The notes beneath the pieces are model-generated. The model did no database searches. It saw only the letters and a list, made by a program, of their open reading frames with translations, and was not told the DNA's origin. Positions 6,308 to 13,746 of a stretch of 22,581 nucleotides of DNA are shown one piece after another. The stretch spans positions 1 through 22,581 of the forward strand of contig JAHJQQ010000006.1 of assembly GCA_018819175.1 (NCBI GenBank). The letters are read 5' to 3'. Position numbers and translations under genes: made by a program. This stretch comes from Gammaproteobacteria bacterium (lineage in GTDB: Bacteria; Pseudomonadota; Gammaproteobacteria; Thiohalobacterales; Thiohalobacteraceae). Position 1 is the stretch's first letter. Each line of letters starts with the position of its first letter.

Positions 6308-8671
6308 TTACTCCTTGGTCTTCAGGACGGCGATCAGATCCAGCTGATCCAGCCGCCGCCGCACGATCAATCCCGAGACCAGTGCCGAGATCAGTATGAC
6401 AATGGCGGACAGCGTGTAGGTGTCCGGCTCCAGGATCAAGGGTACCCGAAACAATTCCTGATGAATGGTCGCGACGAAGTGTGCGCTGAGTGCACGACCG
6501 ACCACAAAACCGAGTGGAATCGCTGCCAGTGTCAGCAGCGCCAGTTCTCCGAGCAGGATATAGGCGATTTCGCCGCGCGTGAAGCCGAGTACGCGCAGGC
6601 TGGCCAGTTCACGGCTGCGTTCGGAAAGGGTGATGCGCGCGCTGTTGTACACCACGCCAAAGGTGATCGCGCCCGCCAGTCCGGCGATGAAGGCCGTATA
6701 TGTAAGCAGCAGATCGCCGATGCTGGCGTAGTAATTGCGGATCGAATTCTCCTGCACGCGTACACTGGCGATACGGGGCATCGTCTTGAGACGGGCGTAA
6801 ACCGTTTCGCGATCGGCCTCATCCACCGCAAGAAACGCGCCGGACACGGCGCGATCCTCGCGCAACAGACGATTGAGTGCATCCAGATCCATGTAGCCAC
6901 CAACACCGATGTACTGCTGCACCAGGCCGACCAGCGGCACCTCCCGTACCGGCTGGCTACCGTCGAGTACTTCGATGGTCAGCGTGTCGCCGGGTTTGAT
7001 AGCGAGGCGGGTACCCAGATATTCCGTCAGCAGGATGCCTTGCGGCGGAAAGGCGAGTGGCTGCAGATTCAGGTCCAGGCTGCGATGCAGGTCGGCATTC
7101 GGCGCAAGACCCTGCACGCTGGTGCGATAGACATGGTGACCGTGACGCAGCCGCACCGGTACCACGCGCACCGGCTCCACGCGGGTCACGCCCGGCAATG
7201 CGGCGAGTTCATGCAGCGCGGCATAGGACGTTGCCTCGGTGAACGTCACGGCGATGTCTTCGCGCTGCGCCAGGCGGAATTCCGCTTCGACCATGAAGTC
7301 GATGGAGTCCTTGAAGAAGGTTCCTGAGATCACAATGCCGCCGGCGAAGGCGATGCCGATCACTGACAGGGCTGCCTTGAGTGGTCGGCGTTCGATATGT
7401 CGCAGGATCATGCGACTGGGTTGCGACAGCCAGCGTTGCACGCCGAGGCGTTCGACGACCGTCGCACGGTAGACCGGTGGCGGTTCCGGGCGCATGGCCT
7501 GGGCCGGCGGCAGACGCACGGCACGCTGTAACGCGAACAGCGTGCCGATAAGCGCCGCGCTGGCCGTGACCAGAGTGGCCACCAATACAATCACGGGGCG
7601 CAGCTGATAGTGCAGATAAGGGAGGCGATAATACTCCATATAGATATGCGACAGACCCTGACCGAACCAGACACCGGCGATAACGCCGAGCACAATGCCG
7701 AATAACACAATGGCGACAACCAGCTTGGCATAGTGTGCGCCGATGGCCAGGTTGCTGTAGCCGAAGGCCTTGAGCGTGGCGATTTCTTCGCGCTGGGTGT
7801 TGATCAGGCGGCTGATCACCATGTTCAGCAGAAACGCGGAAATACCCAGGAAGATTACCGAGAAGGTGCGGCCCATCTGTTCCAGTTGCTTGAACTCCTC
7901 GGACAGGAACCGGTGCGAGGTCTGATCTTCGCGATCGTAGGCGCTGAGTCCGCCATAGCGTTCCAGCACGGTGTCGAGTTCATCAATGACGTCCGCCGCG
8001 TTGGCGCCATGTGTCAGCGTCAAGGTGACATTGTTGAAGGCACCGTCCATATCGTAGGCGGTCGCCAGTACATCCGGCGCCATCCACAGCACGGCGAAAC
8101 GCGCGAAATCCGGAAAGATCGAACCCGGGCCGATCTGATAGATGAATTCCGGCGACAGCGCGATGCCGACGATGCGCAGCTGTTTGCGTTTGCCGTCGAT
8201 GATCACGCCGAGCCGATCGCCGGGTTGGAAGCCATGCGCCTCGGCGAAGGCATCGCCGATAACGATCTCGTCGGAGCGATCCGGGTCCATCAAGCGTCCA
8301 GCGCGCAGATACAGGCGATTGAGATCGGCCCGGCCAGCGCGCGGTGCCGACACCAATAATCCTGAAATTGGATCGGTGAAGCCGGCGATCTCAATTGTCA
8401 CTGGCGCCCATACGCGGGTGTTGACCTGATTCACGCCAGGGATGGCGGCGATGCGTTCGCGCAGGGAATCGGGCGCGCGTTTCAGCGAGGCGAACACCTC
8501 GGCGAAGGCGTAGTCGCGGTAATAAATGGCACGCGTGTTCTGCAGTGAATCCAGGGTACTGATGGACATCAGCACCGCCGCGAGTCCGGCACCTATCACC
8601 AATGCAATCGCCAGCGCCTGGCCGCGCAGTTGCCAGAGTTCACGTACCAGTTTGTGATTCAGGGCGCGCAT
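6308..8671 (-). CDS. Large FtsX-like ABC transporter permease
   Basis: Inner-membrane permease of an export-type ABC system with two FtsX/MacB-type halves in one 787-residue chain. A first helix at about 18-38 is followed by a periplasmic domain. A three-helix FtsX block at about 270-380 contains the coupling sequence TQREEIATLKAFGYS. A new N-terminal helix (about 430-452) precedes a second periplasmic domain, and a second FtsX block (about 655-780) contains SERSRELASLRVLGF. Length and double design resemble YbbP-like permeases; single-block MacB, LolC or DevC proteins are about half this size. It starts ten bases after the ATPase stop, so the two are surely co-transcribed. Such systems handle lipids, lipoproteins, peptides or drugs; the substrate here cannot be told. 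Confidence 0.9.
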   Translation of the reverse strand: MRALNHKLVRELWQLRGQALAIALVIGAGLAAVLMSISTLDSLQNTRAIYYRDYAFAEVFASLKRAPDSLRERIAAIPGVNQVNTRVWAPVTIEIAGFTDPISGLLVSAPRAGRADLNRLYLRAGRLMDPDRSDEIVIGDAFAEAHGFQPGDRLGVIIDGKRKQLRIVGIALSPEFIYQIGPGSIFPDFARFAVLWMAPDVLATAYDMDGAFNNVTLTLTHGANAADVIDELDTVLERYGGLSAYDREDQTSHRFLSEEFKQLEQMGRTFSVIFLGISAFLLNMVISRLINTQREEIATLKAFGYSNLAIGAHYAKLVVAIVLFGIVLGVIAGVWFGQGLSHIYMEYYRLPYLHYQLRPVIVLVATLVTASAALIGTLFALQRAVRLPPAQAMRPEPPPVYRATVVERLGVQRWLSQPSRMILRHIERRPLKAALSVIGIAFAGGIVISGTFFKDSIDFMVEAEFRLAQREDIAVTFTEATSYAALHELAALPGVTRVEPVRVVPVRLRHGHHVYRTSVQGLAPNADLHRSLDLNLQPLAFPPQGILLTEYLGTRLAIKPGDTLTIEVLDGSQPVREVPLVGLVQQYIGVGGYMDLDALNRLLREDRAVSGAFLAVDEADRETVYARLKTMPRIASVRVQENSIRNYYASIGDLLLTYTAFIAGLAGAITFGVVYNSARITLSERSRELASLRVLGFTRGEIAYILLGELALLTLAAIPLGFVVGRALSAHFVATIHQELFRVPLILEPDTYTLSAIVILISALVSGLIVRRRLDQLDLIAVLKTKE

Positions 8672-8681
8672 TGTTTTCAGT

Positions 8682-9431
8682 TCACCAGGTCAGTTCATGC
8701 GGCGCTTTGCGGGTTTCGTTGATATTAACATGCGTGATCAGACCGTCACCGAGATGGATGACGCGATCCGCCATCAGCGCAATGCCGGCATTATGAGTGA
8801 TCACCGCTGTGGCCGTGCCGAGTTCGCGGTTGATGCGCTCGATGGCCTCCAGCACCACGATGCCGGTGCTCGAATCCAGCGCGCCGGTCGGTTCGTCGCA
8901 CAGCAGTACTTCGGGGTTCTTGGCGATGGCGCGCGCAATCGCGACGCGCTGCTGTTCGCCACCGGAAAGCTGTGCCGGGAAGTGGTCAAGGCGCTTGCCG
9001 AGACCGACCAATTCCAAGGCCTCTTCCGGTCGCATGGGTTTGCGCGCGATCTCGGTGACGACGGCAACGTTCTCGCGCGCCGTAAGGCTGGGGATGAGGT
9101 TATAGAACTGGAACACGAAACCGACGTGATAGCGCCGATACTCCGTGAGTTCCCGTTCAGTGGCGCGGGTGAGATCGCGACCGCGATACAACACACACCC
9201 GGCAGTAGGCGTATCGAGCCCGCCGAGGATATTGAGCAGGGTTGATTTGCCGCTGCCCGAGGGGCCCAGCAGCACGATCAATTCACCTGTATGCAGATCA
9301 AGATCCACGCCGCGCAGGGCCTGAACCTCGACCTCACCCATGGGGTAGATTTTGGTGATTCCGTGGGCGTGAAATACTACATCAGCGTCGATATCCGCAT
9401 GAGTAGCATTATTGGAATCGGGCGTAGACAT
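8682..9431 (-). CDS. ABC transporter ATP-binding protein, LolD/MacB/YbbA type
   Basis: Cytoplasmic ATPase of the export system, 249 residues. Motifs: Walker A GPSGSGKST (56-64), Q-loop FQFYNLIPSLTA (107-118), signature LSGGEQQRVAIARA (155-168), Walker B VLLCDEPTGALD (175-186) and switch His213 in ITHN. FYNLIPSLTARENV with CDEPTGALDS is the hallmark of the LolD/MacB/FtsE-like group that works with FtsX-type permeases. The first 20 residues are polar and non-conserved, so the true start might be slightly inside. The ATG at 9431 has no good ribosome-binding site and lies in the small palindrome AGACATGTCT. It heads the ATPase-permease-adaptor cluster. Confidence 0.93.
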   Translation of the reverse strand: MSTPDSNNATHADIDADVVFHAHGITKIYPMGEVEVQALRGVDLDLHTGELIVLLGPSGSGKSTLLNILGGLDTPTAGCVLYRGRDLTRATERELTEYRRYHVGFVFQFYNLIPSLTARENVAVVTEIARKPMRPEEALELVGLGKRLDHFPAQLSGGEQQRVAIARAIAKNPEVLLCDEPTGALDSSTGIVVLEAIERINRELGTATAVITHNAGIALMADRVIHLGDGLITHVNINETRKAPHELTW

Positions 9432-9592
9432 GTCTGCGTGCGTAGACCCTGAGGATGTTCATAGGGTAACACTAGCATTGCCGGGATGAGTTTGACCTTG
9501 ATTTGGCGCAGAAAATGAACAGTCAAGCCTGCAGAGGTTGATCTATTGAATGACTGGGCGCCGGGTCCGTGAGTGCCGCTTGGACTGAAATC

Positions 9593-10336
9593 TCAGTGGT
9601 ATTTCTCCGTCGTGATATGCCCCGGTTCGCGCCGACGATGGCGTTGCATGGCGCGTTTGGCCAACAACTCGGTCACATCGGTGATCATGGTCGAATTGCC
9701 GCACAGCATGACATGCGAGCTTTCAGGCGTCAGCTTGACACCCGTCCGCTGTTCCAAAAGACCGGATTCGATTGTGACCGGGATACGTTGGGCTAATGCA
9801 TCGGGAACGGATTCGCGGGTGACCAGCGGCACATATTCCAGTTGGCCATTGCGTGCGGCGCAGGCTGCCTTGATGGTTTCGCGATAGGCCAGCTCACTGG
9901 CATAACCGACCGAATGCCCGAGAATGACTTTTTCAAAACGACTCCAGGGTTGCTCGGTTTTGAGAATGGAGATGAAAGGTCCGATGCCGGTGCCGGTCGC
10001 CAGCAACCAGAGGTGTTTCGCCTCAGGTAACTCGTCCAGCACGAGGAAACCATTCGCGCCCTTGCTGACCCAAAGGGTATCGCCGGCGTTGAGTTCAGCC
10101 AGGCGTGGTGACAGTGGGCCGCCCTTGACCACATTGAAATAGATTTCGAGCAAAGGCTCATGCGGGGCGTTGACCAGGGAGTAGGGGCGGCCCACGCGCT
10201 CGCCATCAATATCGAGTCCGATGCGCACGAATTGACCGGCCTTGAACGCGCCGATGTCCGCCTCGAAGCGCAGCGAGAACAGGCCGTCTGTCCACTGTTT
10301 GCGTTCTATGATTTTGCCTTCCAGCCAATCAGTCAT
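9593..10336 (-). CDS. fpr: Ferredoxin--NADP(+) reductase, Fpr type
   Basis: FAD enzyme of the cytoplasm that moves electrons between NADPH and ferredoxin or flavodoxin, used for iron-sulfur enzyme supply and oxidative-stress responses. At 247 residues it has the bacterial Fpr length. The FAD site RPYSLVNAP (50-58) and the NADP loop GTGIGP (115-120) are present, as are LWVSKGANGFLVLDE and the late LCGNSTMI. It ends GHITTEKYH, comparable to the aromatic tail of E. coli Fpr rather than the shorter tails of the Azotobacter/Rhodobacter type. AAGG lies about eight bases before the ATG. The next gene on the strand starts 161 bases later, so it is probably a separate transcription unit. Confidence 0.93.
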   Translation of the reverse strand: MTDWLEGKIIERKQWTDGLFSLRFEADIGAFKAGQFVRIGLDIDGERVGRPYSLVNAPHEPLLEIYFNVVKGGPLSPRLAELNAGDTLWVSKGANGFLVLDELPEAKHLWLLATGTGIGPFISILKTEQPWSRFEKVILGHSVGYASELAYRETIKAACAARNGQLEYVPLVTRESVPDALAQRIPVTIESGLLEQRTGVKLTPESSHVMLCGNSTMITDVTELLAKRAMQRHRRREPGHITTEKYH

Positions 10337-10414
10337 GTGTCAGCCTTGTCCGTGAATGTATGGGGTGTGGTTTACTGCAATCACCATAGCCTACCTCAAT
10401 TAGGTCATGACAGG

Positions 10415-10420
10415 ATTATA
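10415..10420 (-). promoter_or_regulatory. Candidate -10 box for fpr
   Basis: A perfect TATAAT on the minus strand, about 80 bases before the fpr start. The best -35 is TTGCAG at a wide 19-base spacing, matching three of six positions, so an activator may be needed or the match may be chance. Confidence 0.3.
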
Positions 10421-10482
10421 TTGGGCCGCCTGTTGCCGACTGCAACCGCAATATTACTGCGTGAAATAAAATCCTACCCAAG

Positions 10483-11011
10483 GTAGGTCGGGTTAGCGCG
10501 GTTTGCGTAACCCGACAGGCGTCGCGCAGCGACACAACATCGTTGTAATGGTGGTGCCTGACGGCACGCTCGTCGGGTTACGGCGCATACCACGCGCCCC
10601 GACCTAAAGTGGATAGGGATAGGTAAGCGTTCTATGTAGGTCGGGATAGCGCCGTTTGCGTAACCCGACAGGCGTCGCGCAGCGACACATCGCATATTGA
10701 AGGTGTGCCTGCCGGCACGTTTGTCGGGTTACGGCGCACACCACGCGCCTAACCCGACCTACATCAGATAGGGATAGGTAAGCGTTCTATGTAGGTCGGG
10801 ATAGCGCCGTTTGCGTAACCCGACAGGCGTCGCGCAGCGACACATCGCTTTTGTAAAGGTGTGCCTGCCGGCACGCTCGTCGGGTTACGGCGCACACCAC
10901 GCGCCTAACCCGACCTACATTGGATAGGGATAGGTATGCGTTCCATGTAGGTCGGGTTAGCGGAGTTTGCGTAACCCGACAGACATTGCGCAGCAACGCA
11001 ACGCCCTTGTA
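10483..11011. repeat. Tandem array of a ~155-bp multi-hairpin unit (3.5 copies)
   Basis: Units start at 10483, 10636, 10791 and 10947, spaced 153, 155 and 156 bases; the last is truncated. Each complete unit is about 127 bases, bounded by GTAGGTCGGG and (in copies 2 and 3) CCCGACCTAC, plus a conserved spacer containing GATAGGGATAGGTA. Each complete unit holds four hairpins. A: GTCGGG(T/A)TA with TAACCCGAC. B: GTCGC-GCA-GCGAC. C: GTGCC-4-GGCAC. D: GTCGGGTTA, bulged C, GGCGC, loop, GCGCC, TAACCCGAC (10879-10914 in copy 3). In copy 1 the right arm of D is shortened. The spacer is shared, so the array grew by duplicating the whole unit. It lies between fpr and the radical SAM gene. Translated frames in it are repetitive artefacts. 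Confidence 0.88.
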
Positions 11012-11022
11012 GAGGCTGGGCT

Positions 11023-12561
11023 TCAGCCGCGCAGATGTCGTGCCTGACGTTGCGGTGTATCTGCACGTGCTGTCTGTTCGTCCTTGCCGATTGCGAAGAT
11101 ATCTTTCTGCGCACGCAGCCTATCTTGCAGAAAGCCCGGACAACCTTTGGCGCCTTGCGCTGCGCAGTCGAGGGCCAGCATATCCAAGACTCTTTCCTCA
11201 TTGAGACTGAACGGACCAATCAGGGCTTGATGCAGTAATTCGAACAATCGCGTCAGAGCGATGCGGTGAGTCTGCGTGGTGGTGGCGAACAGCCAATCCG
11301 AAAATATCAGGAAATTCCCAAACGCATCATCCCCCAGCAGTAGCGGTAACGTGGCAGTGAAGCGTCCGGAATTGGCGACCAGATCCCAGTAGCGCGCAAA
11401 GCGTGTCATGCGCTGCATATCGGCAAAGGCGATCCGGCTGTTCGCAAGAATGGTGTAGGGCGGCTCGGGTGCGAAACGCAGATCGTATTCCTGGGTGTGA
11501 CGACTGATGGGCGCGCCACGCAGGCGCTTGAGGATGCCCACCTGGATTTCATGCGGTCGCAGGGCATAGAGGCGATTGAATCCAGCGCCGAAACTCGCCA
11601 GATCTTCGTCCGGCAGGCCGACGATCAGGTCGGCATGGATATGCGCATGCGACTGTTCGCGCAGCCAGCGCAGATTGTCCTCGGTACGATCATTGTCCTG
11701 TTTGCGACTGATGAGCGCCTGGATTGCCGGGTTGAAGGTTTGCACGCCGACTTCGAGTTGCAGTGAACCGGGCGGGAACAGCATCAGCAATTCCTTCAGG
11801 CCATCAGGCAGCCGGTCGGGGATCACCTCGAAATGCAGGAACAGATCATCGCTCAAGCGGTCGAGGAAGAACTGCAGAATGCGCCTACTGCTGTTCACAT
11901 TCAGATTGAAAGTGCGATCCACAAATTTGAAATGTCGCGCGCCACGCTGATACAACACATCCATCGCGCCCAGGAAACGGTCGAGATCGAAGGGCAGGGC
12001 GGTCTTGTCCAGCGCCGACAGACAGAATTCACATTTGAACGGACAGCCGCGCGAGGCCTCGACATAAATCAATCGATGCTTGAGATCATTGTCGCTGTAA
12101 TAGGCGTAAGGAAATTCCAGGTCATCGAGCCGTGGTGGTACAGCCTGGATGATTTTCTGATTGGGGCGTTCTCCGGCCAGCAGCTGTTCGCATAATTCAC
12201 GGAAGGAGAAATCACCCTGACCGGCGATGACATAATCGGCTAGCTCGACAATGGACTGTCCGGTCTGCTCGTAACTCACTTCGGGGCCGCCCAGCACGAT
12301 CACCAGTTCCGGCGCGACGCGTTTCAGCACCGCAACCAGCCGGGTGGTCTCTTCGACATTCCAGATATAGACACCCAGGCCGAGCACGCGCGGATTCAGG
12401 GCCAGCAGTTTTTCGGCGATATCGGTCGGCCGGTGGTCGATGGTGTATTCAGCGATCCAGGCGCGCGAACGTAACTCGCCCAGATTGGCGAACAGATAGC
12501 GCAGCCCCAGCGAGGCATGGATGAATTTGGCGTTGAGCGTGGCGAGGATGATATCGGGCAT
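11023..12561 (-). CDS. B12-binding-like radical SAM protein (DUF4080-like)
   Basis: Predicted cytoplasmic radical SAM enzyme of 512 residues. The N-terminal part (about 1-140) looks like a cobalamin-binding Rossmann fold (VLGLGVYIWNVEET, VIVLGGPEVSYE). The radical SAM core then carries the 4Fe-4S cysteines in CPFKCEFC (Cys173, Cys177, Cys180). GVQTFNPAIQ and DLIVGLPDED are typical later core segments. The C-terminal region (about 390-500), with YWDLVANSGRF, resembles the DUF4080 extension seen in B12-binding radical SAM proteins of Gram-negative bacteria; no reaction is established to my knowledge. The last 15 or so residues are polar and close to the repeat array, so the C-terminus may have been altered by the insertion. 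No clear ribosome-binding site precedes the ATG. Confidence 0.85.
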   Translation of the reverse strand: MPDIILATLNAKFIHASLGLRYLFANLGELRSRAWIAEYTIDHRPTDIAEKLLALNPRVLGLGVYIWNVEETTRLVAVLKRVAPELVIVLGGPEVSYEQTGQSIVELADYVIAGQGDFSFRELCEQLLAGERPNQKIIQAVPPRLDDLEFPYAYYSDNDLKHRLIYVEASRGCPFKCEFCLSALDKTALPFDLDRFLGAMDVLYQRGARHFKFVDRTFNLNVNSSRRILQFFLDRLSDDLFLHFEVIPDRLPDGLKELLMLFPPGSLQLEVGVQTFNPAIQALISRKQDNDRTEDNLRWLREQSHAHIHADLIVGLPDEDLASFGAGFNRLYALRPHEIQVGILKRLRGAPISRHTQEYDLRFAPEPPYTILANSRIAFADMQRMTRFARYWDLVANSGRFTATLPLLLGDDAFGNFLIFSDWLFATTTQTHRIALTRLFELLHQALIGPFSLNEERVLDMLALDCAAQGAKGCPGFLQDRLRAQKDIFAIGKDEQTARADTPQRQARHLRG

Positions 12562-12865
12562 GGCGGTATTGTACGCTGGAAATCGAGATTGATAACTAAT
12601 TCATCGGTGCACTGAGCAGCGTAACGGTTCAACCACATAGACTGAGATGCCCGGCGCAGTGATAGGCTTGCCCTGGCCAGTGAATCCCACAGAATCAGCC
12701 GACTTTAGTATTGTTCCTTTTAAGTAAGCGCTGGCTATCATTGCTGCCCTACAAATTCTGTTCAGCACTCGCATAAGATCCTCTGTATCGGTGCATTGCA
12801 GATGATGAGACTATAGACATGATGCAGCTTAACGGAGCGTCCCTCGTCCTTCGGGTGAAGAACGG
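12562..12865. other. Intergenic, nothing recognised
   Basis: Neither strand holds a supported gene, RNA or repeat. Any promoter of the minus-strand radical SAM gene should lie here, but no good box pair was seen. The bases near 12790-12865 may include further decayed upstream sequence of the restriction gene remnant. Confidence 0.5.
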
Positions 12866-13477
12866 ATGAGGGTGCTGACATTAGTCCTGATCAAATCCGA
12901 CGGCCTCGACAAGCAACATAAAAATGGTGTGCCGGTGTTTACCGCGCGAGTGAGTTTCGCCAAGGATCGCGAACATCTATACAAAACTGCCGAGCAATTT
13001 TCCAACGATGCGCTGGCCCGCAAACTTAGCTTTCATTAAGAAGGTTATAACTTCGATTCCGATCCCGGGGCGGAATTCCTGAAGCGCGTGTTGAACCTAT
13101 TGACGAAAGAACCCGGCAAGGTCGACGGTATCTGGTTCACCGGTGGCCTGACCGATCCGAACAAGACCAAGCTCTATGCGGAGTACCTCGGTGAGGATGG
13201 CCGCTGGCATCGCTATACGCCAGACTTCGTCATCCACCGTGCGAACGGCAAGCACCTTATTGTCGAGGTCAAAAGCGACGCCCACAGTGCCGAGGTGCGT
13301 TCCGACCTGGCACGTAATGATAAAGGCGAGGCGCCCACCAGCAAGGAAGGGCGCAAGGCCGTCGCGCTGCAGCGCTGGCAGGATCTCAACCCCGAGGTGC
13401 TGCACTATAAGGTTGTGTTCGCCAATGGCACCCTGCACCAGAATGTCCTGGACGCGCTTCAGGGTTTCCTTGCCTGA
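12866..13477 (+). pseudogene. 3' remnant of a type III restriction enzyme Res subunit, with in-frame stop
   Basis: One frame reads as the C-terminal part of a type III restriction endonuclease (Res) or related DEAD-box helicase-nuclease. It runs from 12866 (MRVLTLVLIKSDGLDKQ) to LSFH, meets TAA at 13037-13039, then continues without frameshift (EGYNFDSDPGAEFLKRVL) to the stop at 13477. After the stop come FTGGLTDPNKTKL and a PD-(D/E)xK nuclease core: YTPDFVI and, 12 or so residues later, IVEVKS. Helicase motifs are absent, so most of the ~900-residue gene is gone. The intact downstream frame could start at a GTG at 13088 and make a 129-residue nuclease fragment, but nothing suggests it is expressed. 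No Mod methyltransferase is nearby. The nuclease family assignment is firm; the exact Res subtype is inferred. Confidence 0.8.
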
Positions 13478-13562
13478 TCAAACGCTGGCCTGCTAGCAAA
13501 CCTGTCTATCTCAGGATGAAGTTGGTAACTTATTATAATATATAGCTATTAATAACTTCCTC

Positions 13563-13584
13563 ATTCCGGCATGCGCCGGGATGA
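13563..13584. repeat. Short GC-rich palindrome
   Basis: CATTCCGGC-ATGC-GCCGGGATG, an inverted repeat with one mismatch, of the kind scattered through many proteobacterial genomes. It separates the restriction remnant from the fic control region. Confidence 0.5.
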
Positions 13585-13646
13585 CGGCTGGGTACTAAAA
13601 CAGAGGTTATTTAAAGGTATTGTTTGAATAGCTAGCGGCCCCCAAC

Positions 13647-13734
13647 AACCGCTAATAAACTGCTAACTTGACAAGAATTAGCCGTTAACTGCTAAACTGC
13701 CAACCAAGTGCTAATTAAGGAAGATTTAGCAGTT
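13647..13734. promoter_or_regulatory. Phased array of GCTAA/TTAGC half-sites upstream of fic
   Basis: Six copies of a nine-base half-site lie in 88 bases. Forward copies: AACCGCTAA (13647), AACTGCTAA (13658), AACTGCTAA (13687), AAGTGCTAA (13706). Reverse copies: TTAGCCGTT (13678) and TTAGCAGTT (13726). The copies at 13678 and 13687 abut to form an 18-base palindrome with one mismatched pair. The 13687 and 13726 copies also belong to a perfect 12-base inverted repeat (13685-13696 with 13725-13736). Start distances are 0, 11, 31, 40, 59 and 79 bases, close to whole DNA turns. A consensus -35, TTGACA (13668-13673), lies among them, so bound protein should repress. The C-terminal helix-turn-helix-like part of the Fic protein is a natural candidate regulator (inference). 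Confidence 0.7.
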
Positions 13735-13746
13735 AAGAGCCTAGCC

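Noticed and set aside
10474..10996. Minus-strand frames coding repeated peptides such as VAARRLSGYAN
   Set aside because: They are translations of the tandem hairpin repeat. The peptide repeat follows the DNA repeat and has no start signals.
10483..11011. CRISPR array
   Set aside because: The period is about 155 bases, the spacers are conserved rather than unique, and no cas gene is present.
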